Assembly: GCA_917880885.1 (NCBI GenBank)
Contig: OU862913.1
Span: 45,417,460-45,481,459 of the forward strand
DNA: 64,000 nt
Direction: 5' to 3'
Source of the DNA: Limnephilus marmoratus
Lineage: Eukaryota; Arthropoda; Insecta; Trichoptera; Limnephilidae
Within the stretch, counting starts at the first letter, position 1; each line of letters begins with the position of its first letter. Below, piece by piece: positions 1 to 11,332 of this stretch. The notes below the pieces were generated by a model, which was not told where the DNA came from, ran no database searches, and saw nothing but the letters and a program-made list of their open reading frames with translations. The translations under genes were made by a program, and so were the position numbers.

Positions 1-880
1 TCAAACTTGGGGTAGGTCTTAACTTCATCCCAATGGCCCTGAACGATTTGAAATTTTGTATTCTTAATAAGAATCCTGGTCTGTACACGAATCAATAAAA
101 AAAATCTGCCAAAAGTAGGATTTTGAAATTCTTCTTATAAAATTTACATCGTTTCATGGGCACTTTTTCAAACTTGGGGTAGGTCATAAATTCATCACAA
201 TGGAACTGAACGGTTTGAGATTTGTATTCTTAATAAGAATCTTGGTCTGTACACGAATCAATAAAAAAAATCTGCCAAAAGAAGAATTAAAAAAAAAATC
301 ATGGTTTTAACACTTGGGGTTGGTCGTTTTAGCACTTGGGGTCGGTCGTTTTAACTATTGGGTTCGGACAGAACTTCGGCCTTATGCCACCAAACCGAAT
401 GAAATTTTGTATTCTATCTAAGAATCATGGTCCTTACACGAATCAATCAAAAAAATCTGCCAAAAGTAGGATTTTGAAATTCTTCTTATAAAATTTACAT
501 CGTTTCATGGGCACTTTGTCAAACTTGGGGTAGGTCATAACTTCGTCCGAATGGCACTGAACGGTTTGAAATTTTGCATTCTTACTAAGAATCATGGTCC
601 TTACACGAATCAATCAAAAAATCTGTCAGAGGAAGAATTTTTTAAAAAATCATCATTTTAACACTTGGGGTCGGTCTTTTTAGCACTTGGGGTCGGTCGA
701 TTTAACTCTTGGGTTCTGTCATAACTTCGGCCCTATGGCGACGAACTGACTGAAATCTAAAATCTGCCACAAGTCGAATTTTGAAATTCTTCTTTTGAAA
801 TTTTCATCGTTTCATAGGCACTTTGTTAAACTTGGGGTAGGTGGTAGGTCATAACTTCATCCCAATGGCCCTGAACGGTT
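1..880. repeat. Complex tandem repeat, about 350-bp unit, ~2.5 copies
   Basis: The block around 'aatctgccaaaag' recurs near 103, 453 and 760, each time followed by the 'cttggggtaggtc' segment and a 'cactgaacggtttgaaattttg' segment. A shorter motif, 'cacttggggtcggtcgtttta', is itself repeated inside each unit. The array continues beyond the left edge of the window. No ORF of note lies in it. It could be a satellite or the internally repeated UTR of a retroelement; the sequence does not decide. Confidence 0.75.
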
Positions 881-1240
881 TGAAATTTTATTAAACCAAA
901 CTCTCATCAAACTACCCTTGAAGTACAACCGTTCCAAATAAAAAAGAATCATCGAAATCGGTTGGCGTGATATTGAGTTATTCGTCCATTTGTCGCGCAC
1001 ATACTTAATGCAAATTTAATACTTGTATGGTTTTCTCATGGAGACCATTGTCAGAACTGATCCAAATTAAAATGGGACCACACGGAAAGCATCAGCTTTC
1101 AAATACAAAAAAAACATCAATATCGGTTCACCCAGTCAAAAGTTTTGAGGTAACAAACATTAAAATAAAAAAAAAAATAATAAAAAATACAGTCGAATTG
1201 AGAACTCCTCCTTTTTGAAGTCGTTTAATAAAATAAATAT
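881..1240 (+). repeat. Possible non-LTR retrotransposon 3' tail
   Basis: There is no long ORF. The end ('cgaattgagaactcctcc' then 'tttttgaagtcg' and A-rich sequence) resembles the 3' end of RTE-type LINEs seen in many insects. Recognition is from memory of the motif only. 1241-1432 is AT-rich with nothing recognised. Confidence 0.35.
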
Positions 1241-1432
1241 AAGGTATAGATAGATAACAAGGTGATATTTTGGTATTATTTTAAAATTTTATTTATACGT
1301 GCAACCTGCCCTTCAAAATTTTGGCATTTTTTTTTCAGCTGACCATTATATTTTCGCTTTACAATAAAATTCAAACATTTGGAATATTTCTGAGCACGTT
1401 CAAAAACCAAAAACTGTTAAAAAAGGTGATGA

Positions 1433-2115
1433 GATCATCATCATCATCATCATCTGTGGCTCTACAACCCAGGTCGGGTCTTGGCCTCCAGCAGAGCCTG
1501 CCTCCATGACTGTCGGTGTTGTGCTGCGTTGCGCCAGTTTCGGATGCCGATGGTGCTTGCATCCTTCACCACTCCATCCAGCCATCGAAGCTTTGGTCTT
1601 CCAACTCTTCTCCGACCCCCAGGTGCACCATCCATAATTCGCTTTGGAATATCTCCTTCACTCATTCTCTGGATATGTCCAGCCCACCTGAGTCTTCCAG
1701 TTTTGATTTCCTTGGAGATATTAGGGTCCTCGTAAAGATCGTATAGCTCCTGGTTGTATCTGATACGCCATTCTCCATTATCACAGACTGGGCCGTAAAT
1801 CCTTTGCAGCACCTTCCTTTCAAAACTTTCTAGGGCTCCTTCATCACCCTTACTGATTGTCCAGCATTCCGAACCATACACAAGAACAGGTCGTATAAGG
1901 GTCTTGTAAAGCAGGACTTTAGTTCTTCTGGTAAGGTGGCGAGATTTCATATGCTTCTGTAGCCCAAAGTAGTATCGATTTGCAGCTACTATTCTTCTTT
2001 TGATTTCGCTGGATACATTGTTGTATAGTACCGAGATATACAAACTCGTTGACATTTTCAAATGTATAATTATCTATCTGTATACTTGGTGGTTTCTGGC
2101 GTCCATGTACGGGCA
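1433..2115 (-). mobile_element. RTE-like LINE, reverse-transcriptase C-terminal fragment
   Basis: A minus-strand ORF (1462-2061) encodes the C-terminal part of a non-LTR retrotransposon polyprotein. Visible family landmarks are 'RRIVAANRYYFGL', 'LYKTLIRPVLVYGSECWT', 'ERKVLQRIYGP', 'GRLRWAGHIQRM' and 'RRVGRPKLRWLDGV', ending at EAKTRPGL. A run of (ATG)n follows immediately downstream on the coding strand, the usual 3' end of this LINE type. Upstream, 'FENVNEFVYLG' lies in another frame (about 2040-2115), so the copy is frameshifted as well as 5'-truncated. It lacks endonuclease and catalytic RT motifs and is dead. Confidence 0.85.
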
Positions 2116-2340
2116 TATGAGATACGCTTCCAAATTAAAGAATTCAAAATAAACATATTTTTTTTATTATAAAAATTTTTCATACAAACATAAAAAAGTT
2201 TTCAAAATGGCTCACCTTACGTTTTTTTCTAACTAAAGTTACTGATACTAAAAAAAATAAAAAAGACATACATATTTTATTAGACAAATGTACAACAAAC
2301 ACATATTGTAACCTCACTTTTTGTCGCTCTATCATCATCA
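2116..2340. other. No gene seen; AT-rich spacer with ATC-rich end
   Basis: Low-complexity AT-rich sequence ending in an (atc)n stretch that abuts the 5' end of the next Helitron. Confidence 0.5.
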
Positions 2341-2860
2341 TCATTACATAGTATAAAATGAAGTCGCTCAAAATGTGTGTGCGCGTTAATCTTTTAAACT
2401 ACGCAACGGATTTTCATACTGTTTTCACAAATAGATAGAGTGATTGGAGAGGAATGTTTATATGTATAATACATGTAAATTATATTAGAGAAAAGCCGTG
2501 AAATTCAAATAAAACGTATTTTTGTGCGATTTAAAACGGCTGGCGGGCCGCCGTAGGTACTATAGCCACTTTTGAAATTCGTTCTACGGAAGAAATTGGA
2601 AAATAGATGTCCTAGAATAAGTAGGTATTTGATTTTCCCTTTTCAAATATCCAGTGTTGCATTGCAAGCATTGTATAATTATGGCGAGTTAATTAGTTTA
2701 TATGTATAATACATGCTTACTATAGTAGAGAAAAGCCGATAAATTCAAATATTCAATTCAGGCAGCGGGCAGCTGGCAAGCGGATGGTGTGGATTTTATA
2801 AAGGTTGGGTAATGGCGTAGTGTTTCATTAGCCACAGCAATGTGTGGCCGGGTCTGCTAG
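2341..2860 (+). mobile_element. Non-autonomous Helitron
   Basis: It starts with TC after a host A ('tcattacatagtataaaatg', a typical arthropod Helitron 5' end) and ends in CTAG before a host T. Just before the CTAG end is the expected 3' hairpin: GCCACA, loop, TGTGGC. No Rep/helicase coding is present. Related copies lie near 4045, 13721, 18676 and 49845. It contains an internal duplication of the 'tatatgtataatacatg' segment near 2458 and 2698. Confidence 0.75.
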
Positions 2861-3235
2861 TGTAAAAATAATTTATAAAAAATTCCCGGATTCCCGAAAT
2901 TTCAATTTTTTTTTTTCAATTTGCGATTCAAAATTTTTTGTTCATGAAAGTGTACATTTTACTTTTTTGGTTGCTATTTTTTAGATTGGAATATAAAGCG
3001 TGGTGTTTTTCCTTTCTAACACCGATTAGAACATATTTCTAACTATCATAGTAAGAGAGTTACAGTGTTTTATATGAGACTTATGGGCTTTGGGACAAAT
3101 ATGGTCTCCTGTGATTAAACGGGCTAGTATAAAATATTATTACCAAATACAGAAAACATAAGGATCCCGTTCGGGGTCTGAATATTACCTTTAGTAAAAC
3201 AGTAATTATTTACTGTTCTATCCATTCTGTAAAGA
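2861..3235. other. No gene seen
   Basis: AT-rich sequence without a credible ORF or recognisable repeat end. Confidence 0.5.
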
Positions 3236-3243
3236 AAGTTCTT

Positions 3244-3944
3244 GGGAGGAATGCAGATCCTGCCAATGTTTGTTTTTTGCCATAAACCATGTTTTTACCT
3301 CGTTTTAAATTGGGCACTTTAATTTGGAAGGTGAAAAAAAGTGCGGAAAGCAATAGAAAAAAATTTTCAACTTAAAAAAAAAAAATTTTTCAACGATTTT
3401 TGAACTGTTTTTCATCGCAAAGCATACTACTACGACAATCCGCCCGCCATTTTGTCACTGATATATTGGTATCCCTGACCTGATACAAACAAGCGCTAGA
3501 TACGATTATAGCCGACTTCGTGGGATACATGACGAGACGCGTAATTATGAAATTTTTCTAGCGGGCTTGTGTATCTTATCTTTACTTTAAAAAACAGCCT
3601 ACGTTTTTAAATGGTTTGTCTGGCAAAGCAGGGTTTGTCTAGCGGGATTGTGTATGTTATCTTTACTTTAAAAAACATCCCAGGTTTTGAATGGTTTGTT
3701 TGGCAAAGCAAGGTTTGTATCTACCTCTTGTTTGTATCAGGGATACCAACATAACAGTGACGCAATACGTAATGGCCGCCGGGCTGTCATAGTTTCATTT
3801 TCTCAATACTTTGAACGGCTGTATCTCCCTCAATTTTGCCGAGCGCGCTTTAATTTTTTTTTATTCAGCTTCTCCACACTTTTCTCATCTAAAAAATGCC
3901 TTTTTATTAAATTTCCAGATATTGGCAGGATCTGCATTTCACCC
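3244..3944. mobile_element. Foldback MITE with 8-bp target duplication (family M1)
   Basis: Its ends are inverted repeats: GGGAGGAATGCAGATCC at the left and the complement of GGGTGAAATGCAGATCC at the right. The flanks AAGTTCTT (3236-3243) and AAGGTCTT (3945-3952) are an 8-bp target duplication with one mismatch. The inverted repeats extend inward for more than 100 bp, so the element folds back on itself. It is non-coding. A second member with a perfect target duplication sits at 27081-27720. The 8-bp duplication suggests hAT-like or P-like mobilisation. Confidence 0.75.
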
Positions 3945-4040
3945 AAGGTCTTTTTTATAAGATTTTAAAAAACTTAATTTTTACAAATAGGTAAGGGTGT
4001 ATTTATTTGACTTCCTTAAGAAAATTATAAATAATATTAG

Positions 4041-4560
4041 TAGCTGATCCGGCCACACGTTGCTGTGGCTAACGAAACACAACGCCATCTACTGACAACG
4101 TCATTATCCAACCTTTGTAACCAACGCCATCTGTTAATTTGCATACTTATCAAATCCAGGAATTTAGCAGATTTAGCAGGGGTGCCCGGGTTTACGAGGT
4201 GAGGTTTGTCTGGGTCTTGGAGGCGGATAACCAGGACACACCGAACCCCAGAGTCCTACCCACCCCTTAACAAACACTCTTCCTTCCAGAACTCTCCTCT
4301 CCTTCCTTTCCTTAAAAACCCTCCATACAGCATCCCAAAAGATGATATAAGCTTTGTGGGAAATTATTTTCCTGATGGCCTCCTGTGTGGAGCTCATGTA
4401 AAAAAAAATCCACTTCGCCCGCTTGCCAGCCCGCACCCTTAATGCATTATATATTTAAACCAATTTACACAAAAACTTGACAAATTATAAACCTAAACCT
4501 TCCCCATGAATCACTCTATGTATTGGTGAAAACCGCATGAAAATCACAGCGGGAGCTGTA
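4041..4560 (-). mobile_element. Helitron 3' fragment interrupted by a LINE tail
   Basis: The reverse complement contains the Helitron 3' hairpin (GCCACA ... TGTGGC) seen at 2341-2860. Body sequence continues near 4500-4560 ('gaatcactctatgtattggtg'). The two parts are split by a non-LTR 3' tail at about 4163-4405. Confidence 0.6.
4163..4405 (+). mobile_element. Non-LTR retrotransposon 3' tail (family L3)
   Basis: It contains the sequence that follows the LINE ORF at 15200-15442: 'ccttcctttccttaaaaacc', 'cagcatccc', 'ttattttcctgatggcc', 'tcctgtgtggagct', then poly-A. Other copies are near 15380, 17470, 25370 and 49330. The tail contains an imperfect hairpin around 'ggaaattattttcc'. Confidence 0.65.
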
Positions 4561-4638
4561 ATATGTCATAGATTTATTGCATCAGGCACCTAACATTAAG
4601 ATTTTCCTCAATTTGATTATTATGGGGTGAGAATTTTC

Positions 4639-7600
4639 CTAAAGAAAATCATTTTTCACAAAGAAATCAACTATTTCCCTGATTTTTGTGACACCCAAAT
4701 CGCTGATAATAAAATCTTTTGCAGAGTTTTTTCCTCCTTTGTAATCATAGTCTGCTATCGGCTTGATGTTTCCTGACTCACAGAAGTCCATTGGAATAAA
4801 TCCCAAAACCATCGAGAGTCCTAAAAGCATAAATCTTCGGAAATGTTCCATGAACACTTCTTTAGGGAATGATTTTTCCACATCACAGTCCATTTCTTTC
4901 AGACTTAAACTCAGCGTCTCGTAGTACAGGTCCAGCAGTTTGCGCAGGTGAGTATTTAACAGGTGTTTATCTGTTGACAGGCACAGCATGTAGCATATGT
5001 CAGCCAGTGGAGAAGAATATCTTACTATTTGCCAGTCAATGAACACTACCTGGTTTACCTTCCCATCCTGTAATAAGCAAACATGATGATTTCAGAAACA
5101 AATAACTATTTTTGTGTTTTCTTCACAGTTTCTCTAATGACACACTATCAAGAAAAACAGTGAATTAACTTTGCAACGTACATAATTAAGAGTTCATAGG
5201 TAGTACAGAAAACAATGGGTTTAAACTTCATAGTACAGGTAGTCGTCGACATAACTTGCGTTGCATAATGATATTAATAAACGAGAAGAATAAAGTAATA
5301 AGTACAATAAAAATCGTTACATACACATTCATGTTGTTGCAGAGTTGCAGTCAGAACATGAAAAAGGTTTGTTTCCATTGTGAGTTAACATATGACGGTT
5401 TCAATATTGTATTTGTTTGAAAGAAGGGTTCTTCACAGTGAAATAGCGTATGACTTCTTAAAAGTACTTTTTGAGAACTCGAATAGCTGTTGTACGGACA
5501 TGAAAAAGGTTTGTTGCCACTGTGTGTTAACAAATGACGGTTTAATGTCCGAATATTGTCCGTTTGTGGGCAAAAGAAGAATTGCAGACTGAACACGAAA
5601 GAGGTTTTTCTCTAGTGCGAGTAAACAAGTGATCTTTTAATTTACATTTCGCGAAAAAAATGTTACATTGGATACAACAAAATGGCTTTTCAAGCCAAAG
5701 ACTCATCGCAGATTGTGGTCTTAAAGTCGAACAGTCGAAAGTCGCTTAAGTCGTAAGTCGACGACTGCCTGTAAGTCAGTTCGTTTTGGGGGCACGGGGG
5801 CACGTGCCCCCCCTCCCCAGACGGTATTTTTGTGTACTGTGGAGATTCCATCACAGTGCATACTTAGAAGCTAAAACTGTATTTATTAAACGTTTAATTT
5901 TTTTTGACATTTTCATAAACCTTCCTATACATACTTGAACTTGTAGAAATAAGCTTGAAGTATGATACTTCAAATTTATTTCTAACAGTAATTGTTGATT
6001 TATTTGCCCGTCCGCCCCTTGTGCCCGCCCAGAAAAAAATCCTAACAGTACTTGTTGACTTTTTGCTCGTCCGCCCCTTGTGCCTCCCCCAGAAAATAAT
6101 CCTGGATCTTCCTTTGATACCCGCGTTGTGGCGTTGAAGTTTTATTGCAGTGTGATAAAAAAATGTAAACAAAATAAAATCTATTATATTGAAAAAAAAA
6201 CATTTATCGATAATGATTATCATAATCGCAGATGCAGCAACACAATAAAGAACATTACGTCGGCCTTAACAATAATAAGAGCTACTTCGATACTAGGAAC
6301 AAAGATAATGCAGAGCGAGAGAGATGTGAAATATTGACTGGAATTACAGCAGTGTGCGATTAATTTCATTGGGACAATCAATTTTCACAAAAAACTAGCT
6401 CTCCGACGACCCTCTAACTAAAATTAGATTTTTTATCGAGTCTTTGTCCGGTGCCAAACATCTAATAAAATACAAACGATCTTTGAATCTAGCCAAACGA
6501 GAATAAAAGATTGCGCTACGCAGGAAAATCTGATTTCAGCGTTTTGAAACTTTGGCTTCATGATGATGAAACGAAAAATAAATTATGTTATTCATTACCT
6601 TATCAATGCCAAAATGAAACAAAGCAGCGAATTTCAGTAGAGATTGTTATATTTATAATGTAATAATTATACAAAATAGTAAACGTTAACCATTACTGTA
6701 TTTGAGAATAACGGTTTGAATTGTCTGAAAAAATGCTTGTCCCAATTACTTCACTTACACTACACCACAAAATTTGAACATTATACCTAAAAATAATTGA
6801 TGTCCAAAGAATACATTTAATGTACCTACTCAATGGAAAGCATTAAAGGTAATAAAGATAACAAAGAGAAATTGATTTACCTTGTCGTATTTGAAAAGCA
6901 TATTATTACTCCACGAGTCACCATGACACACAACATTATACGGCTCAGATAAAGCAGAGTTAAGTAAACCAGTACATATTTCTCTGATTTTGCCAACAAA
7001 AGAGTCAAGTTTTGCCCTGATTTCTGGGCATCCAATGTGGGTTACCACTGTACTAGCATTATTTTCAATCATCGTCATCAAATGCTCCCCAAAATTAATT
7101 TTATTTGGGAGATGGTCCGTTAATTTGGAAAACTGTTCCGGATGTTTTTCTTTCATCGCGAATGATGGGGCGTGTATCCTGGCCATATTTTTAAGAACTA
7201 AAGCGGCGTGGTCGTAGTCAAATACCGATTTTTTGTCAGTCATGACAAAACCGTCTTCAGAGAGGTCTTCCAGGATAACGATTTCTTTGAATTCTTTGTC
7301 GATTCCCTTGTAGAAAGTGGCGGATATGAATCTGTTTTCTTTTGAAATGTTAAATTCGTCGTGTAGTCTGTAAAAAGCAGGTAGTATCTCGGTATAGGCG
7401 AACACTTCAGCAACGTAAAATTTTTGTATTGGCAAAGCATTCCTTGAGCTCGAATCCGTGGGTGCTGTTTTCACAAACAGATTAAGTACTTTTTGGCCAA
7501 TATTTCCTTTTCGTGGTATTATTTGAACTCGTGAAATTTCACCACAATAATTATCTCCCGTAAATTCTTGTTGCTTAAAAGTTATTTCATAGTCCTTGAT

Positions 7601-7690
7601 CTGAAGTTCACTCGCAATCAGGTCGACGAGGCCCCTTAAATTATCACTAGCTATTTGAGACACGGTTGCATCACCAGGATTTGTAGACAT
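4639..7690 (-). CDS. Ecdysteroid kinase-like (CHK kinase-like) protein, two exons
   Basis: Predicted small-molecule kinase of the EcKL/DUF1679 'CHK kinase-like' family, a cytosolic phosphotransferase group thought to act on ecdysteroids or xenobiotic conjugates in insects. Exon 1 is 7690-6881 (270 codons) and exon 2 is 5067-4639 (142 codons plus stop). The donor GTAAAT and acceptor TTATTACAG join them in phase 0 to a 412-residue protein, normal for the family. The ATG at 7690 has the context CAAAATG; an upstream in-frame GTG at 7741 is less likely. Visible motifs are FVKT (phosphate-binding lysine region), VILEDL, the Brenner-type VCHGDSWSNNMLF (Asp258, Asn263) and FIDWQ (metal-binding Asp281) followed by SPLADICYML. 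No frameshift or stop is seen, so the gene appears intact. The substrate cannot be told from sequence. The 1.8-kb intron holds a zinc-finger relic and TE debris. Confidence 0.92.
5330..5650 (-). pseudogene. C2H2 zinc-finger array relic inside the kinase intron
   Basis: On the minus strand several decayed fingers can be read in shifting frames: 'REKPLSCSVC', 'LLTHSGNKPFSC' and 'NRHMLTHNGNKPFSCSDC'. Spacing is about 84 bp per finger and the linkers resemble those of zinc-finger gene B. Stops and frameshifts rule out coding. It lies between the two kinase exons (intron 5068-6880). Confidence 0.7.
5780..6130. repeat. GC-rich TE end and ~57-bp tandem duplication in kinase intron
   Basis: A 'gggggcacgtgcccccc' palindromic stretch (5790-5812) and the segment to 5870 match, inverted, the sequence at 40080-40200, which suggests a transposon end. 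Two tandem copies of a ~57-bp unit containing 'cgtccgccccttgtgcc' follow at 5986-6101. 6131-6880 is AT-rich intron with nothing recognised. Confidence 0.5.
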
Positions 7691-7740
7691 TTTGATAAAT
7701 ATTTCTCGCCCTCTAAAAAACTCTAGAACTTTAGAAGTCA

Positions 7741-7915
7741 CTAATAACTATAACAGGCATGGGACGATTAATTTAACTGGTTGGATTAAACAGCGTAAAG
7801 GTAATTAAGTATTACGTTTAATAAGATGATAGAAACCGGGCGGAAGGATTCGCGTTGGTGAGAGTGCTTGTCAAATATGGTGAGGTTACGACGGTTATGT
7901 CCATAAATGAACTAA
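7741..7915. repeat. Kinase upstream segment duplicated at 39335-39500
   Basis: The sequence immediately 5' of the kinase start ('aaacagcgtaaagg ... gggcggaa.gattcgc.ttgg.gagag') recurs near 39335-39500, just upstream of zinc-finger gene B. A second matching block, 10805-10990 versus 39570-39760, continues the same duplication. The left copy is therefore split by the 8.1-10.7 kb transposon insertions. The remainder (7916-8150) shows nothing recognisable. Confidence 0.65.
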
Positions 7916-8150
7916 TACCTAGATCGATATGCTTTTTGTATGGAACAGGTGTCGACGCTATTTATTATTTAACGGTAAAAATGATTATTTCATGACTCTG
8001 ACGTCACAAACCATCGACAAGGATAGAGGAAAGTAAAAAAGTAAGGAAATTGTAAGATTCCTATTGGTAGTCAATACTCTGACGTCACAAACCACGTGAT
8101 AGTGATTTGGACACAAAAAGGGTCAGAGGGAAGCTCCTTAAGTCACTGGC

Positions 8151-8286
8151 ACACTTGTGTGGTGTGGTGTGTCGTGGCGCGCCAGAAGCACATCGGTTTC
8201 ATACATTTATTATGGTTAGAGACATATTTGTAGGTTGTGGCGTGTCGACAAGCGACGACGATAATTGGTTAATTTGTAGTCACGAC
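8151..8286 (+). mobile_element. MITE copy truncated by hAT-like insertion (family M2)
   Basis: It starts with 'acacttgtgtggtgtggtgt' and matches, in reverse orientation, the complete copy at 10523-10710. It stops at 'gtcacgac', exactly where the hAT-like element begins at 8287. A few bases of the missing end ('acaagtgtgt') follow the element at 10517. Confidence 0.7.
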
Positions 8287-10514
8287 CAGTGGCGTAGCTG
8301 GCACGGGTGGCACCCGGGGCGGAAAACGCGGTGTCACCCCCCCCCCCCCATTAATTTTTTTTTGAGAAATTCGAAACACAAATTTTGACTTTCTAAAATA
8401 TAAAAAAACATTTCTAGCTAGTCAAATATGTAAAAAAAAATTGTTATCCTCAAAATTAAAAACACTAACAGAATAACAGCTTTTTCAACAATCGATAAGT
8501 GATAATTTCCTTCGCGAGTTCCCGTCAATCACAATGTACGAAAGAAATAAGAATGACACAGGGGAAAAGCGAGGAATATTTCACGGAAATCCCCAATAAA
8601 TCAATAGTAAGAGCTAGGAACAAAAATAAAATAACAGAATTTTTGGGGAATGCTGACCGACCGAGCCATATAGATCCAAATAACAGAGTTCCGTGTGGAG
8701 TCTTCAATTCTTATATGCTGCAAAAATCTGAAAAAATCATTTGCTGTCATGAAAACATAATAACCAATACTTAGGTTAAAACCAGTTTTGTGTTCAGAGT
8801 GTAACGATAAAATTTCAATCGTGAAATAGTAAAGGGGGTGTTCAAGTATAACGTAACGCAATTTTTGAAAAATTTTGACCCTCTCTCCCTCCCATGCAAC
8901 GCGCCGTAACATTTTTCTGCACCTCCCTCCCCCTTAACGTTACGTAACACCCAAGTGACTATTTTTACCTAAAAGTCTCAATTAAATTGCGCAAAGTACT
9001 GGAAAGTCGCTTAAATACCTTTTTCTTGTTTTAATCGCGTTTGCGGTAAAAATAAAACAAGAGATTTCAAACTCGCAATAGGTCCATGCGTATATTGTTT
9101 ATTTTATTGTTTTAAATTGTAATTCATCAACAAATTGGGAAAATATTATTATTTTTATCGGCCTTGCATTCCTTCCGGATCTCCACAATTTAATACTGTC
9201 TTACCTTTAATACACCTACATGGTTTTACAACACATACGAGTATTTTGTTTTACATTAGCTATACTGAGGAGGCCCTGAAGAAAGTAATTTTACAAAGGT
9301 GTCCATATGAAGCAACACTTTACTCCACTATGATTCATAAGCTTACTCAGAGTGGAGTAAAACCTTTTTCATGATCTGAATGCAGTTATATAAGTCCTCA
9401 AAACGAAGATTTAAAAGTCCATAGTATGATTCATGGAAGAGAAAAACCTTTTTCATGTCCTGATTGTAACTATTCGTGTTCACAAAAGGGCTACATAAAA
9501 AGTTAGTTGCAGACTCAGTGTGAAGAAAAACCTTTTTCATGTTCCAACTGCAACTATTCATGTACTATGAAGATAAATCTAAAAATCACACGTTTACCGA
9601 TAGTGGAAAAAAACCTTTTTCATGTCCTGAATGCATCTATTCTTATTCTCGAAAAAATAACTAAAACGGAACTTGCTAACTCACAGTCATGAAAAACCTT
9701 TTTTTTTGTACCGACTGTAACTACTCATGAGCTACAAAACGGTATCTAAAAATTCACATGCTTACGAATACTGGACAAAAACCTTTTTCATGTCCCGACT
9801 GCAGTAATACAAGTTTTCAAAGGGAAGATTTAAAAATCCACAGTACGATTCACAGAAGAGAAAAAACTTTTTCGTGTCCTGATTGTAACTATTCGTGTTC
9901 TCAAAAGGGATACATAAGAAGTCAGTTGCTGACTCAGTGTGGGGAAAAACCTTTTTCATGTTCCAACTGCAACTATTCATGTACTATGAAGAGAAATCTA
10001 AAAATCACACGTTAACCGACGGTGGAAAAAAACCTATTTCTTGTCCTGACTGCAACTACTCTTATTCTCGAAAAAAATAACTAAAACTGCACTTGCTACT
10101 TCACATTGATGAAAAACCTTTTTCTTGTCCCGACTGTAACTATTCATGCGCTACAAAACGGTATCTAAAAATTCACAACTACCTGCCTTGTTTTTCAAAC
10201 TGGTCTTTCAGCACTCTTAAACACGCTAACACAATAATAACTTCTTCACTAATTCACGTCAGTCCATAGATAACAATTCACTTCACGATTCTATGTTAAT
10301 CACAATATACGAACGAAATTAGAATGACACAAGGAATATTTCAGGGAAATCCCCGACTAACCAAGCCATAGAGCAAAATAACAGTCAGTGTAAACGTGTA
10401 AAATATTTTTTACGGCAATTTTGCACTTTCGTAAGTTTTTTCTCCACGCACCCCCTCCTTGGGTGGCACCCGGGGCGGTCCGCCCCCCCCTGCCCCTCCC
10501 TCGCTACGCCACTG
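8287..10514 (+). mobile_element. hAT-like element carrying a dead zinc-finger array (copy 1)
   Basis: The ends are inverted: CAGTGGCGTAGC at 8287 and GCTACGCCACTG at 10503-10514. Both ends continue into a GGTGGCACCCGGGGCGG subterminal motif and C-runs. Such CAG...CTG ends are typical of hAT elements, but the 8-bp flanks (gtcacgac/gtacaagt) do not match, so the target duplication is lost or the boundary is imperfect. No transposase is readable. The interior includes a reversed L3-type LINE tail (about 9190-9340) and a C2H2 finger array (9360-10190). A near-identical element begins at 62262. Confidence 0.7.
9360..10190 (+). pseudogene. Decayed C2H2 zinc-finger array inside hAT-like element
   Basis: About ten fingers at ~84-bp spacing are readable in broken frames, e.g. 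'KPFSCPDCNYSCSQKGYI' and 'KPFSCSNCNYSC'. The block repeats with a period of about 420 bp (five fingers; compare 9447 and 9866). In the finger at 9925-9944 both zinc-ligand histidines have become Gln (SQLLTQ). The same change is in the copy at 63.46 kb, so it predates copying. In-frame stops and frameshifts make it non-coding. Finger style (SCxDCNYSCS) is closest to gene B. Confidence 0.85.
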
Positions 10515-10522
10515 GTACAAGT

Positions 10523-10710
10523 GTGTAAAGGCAGAAACACACTTGTGTGGTGTGGTGTGTCGTGACTACAAATTAACCAATCATCGTCGTCGCTTGTCGA
10601 CACGCCACAACCTACAAATATGTCTCTAACCATAATAAATGTATGAAACCGATGTGCTTCTGGCGCGCCACGACACACCACACCACACAAGTGTGTTTCC
10701 ACCTTTACAC
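10523..10710. mobile_element. Complete MITE with long terminal inverted repeats (family M2)
   Basis: The termini GTGTAAAGG and CCTTTACAC enclose inverted copies of ACACACTTGTGTGGTGTGG. Length is about 190 bp and there is no coding. It is the inverted sister of the truncated copy at 8151-8286. Confidence 0.7.
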
Positions 10711-11270
10711 CCCTCTGCGGTTATATCTACACCATACACAATAATAAAGCTATAGACAAACACAATTAGTTTATATTGTTTATTAAGTAAGGAAAAAAAC
10801 CCGTGAACAAAAATTATTACATACATAATATTCGTTGCCTCTTAATGGATTCTTATAGAAAAAATGGTGTGATTTGATGGAAAACAGCTATCGAAAATGG
10901 CTTATTCTGCATTTCGTATGCCATTCCCAGACGACTAGATATTTATTCATACCAAATAATGTATTATTATTTTCCTTGCTTCTGATTTTTTTGCAATTAA
11001 TGGAGGCTGTAGGCATTCGAATCTAATAAATAAAACATTGAAAAATCATAAAACCTACATTTTCAACCTTGATCTATAGTTTATCGCAAATTATAATAAT
11101 TTTATTTTAGAAAGCAATCACTTTGTGGTTTGACATATTTAATAAAATAAAATATTTTTTGGTTTAAAACCACGAGATTTATTAATTTATGACTCGAATT
11201 TGGTATTTATTAAAACTCGCACAAGCCCTTTATTTTAATAAATATTATTACTTTCATGGAAGTTTTATTC
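10711..11270. other. No gene seen; partial duplicate of 39.57-39.76 kb
   Basis: The segment 10805-10990 ('aaaatggtgtgatttgatgg') matches 39570-39760. The rest is AT-rich and unrecognised. Confidence 0.5.
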
Positions 11271-11332
11271 AACTTAAGTGAACAAAAAATATAATGAATA
11301 ATTGATTACTTTGTATAAACCACTATTTTTAA

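Noticed and set aside
1..880. CRISPR-like array
   Set aside because: Units are ~350 bp, diverged and without short spacers; the window is eukaryotic.
1371..1585. Short ORFs rich in Asp, Ser or Met
   Set aside because: They are readings of the (ATC/ATG)n microsatellite at the LINE 3' end.
5892..6337. Short ORFs in the kinase intron as alternative exons
   Set aside because: They lie in tandem-duplicated TE debris, have no domain, and the direct exon 1-exon 2 junction gives a full-length kinase.
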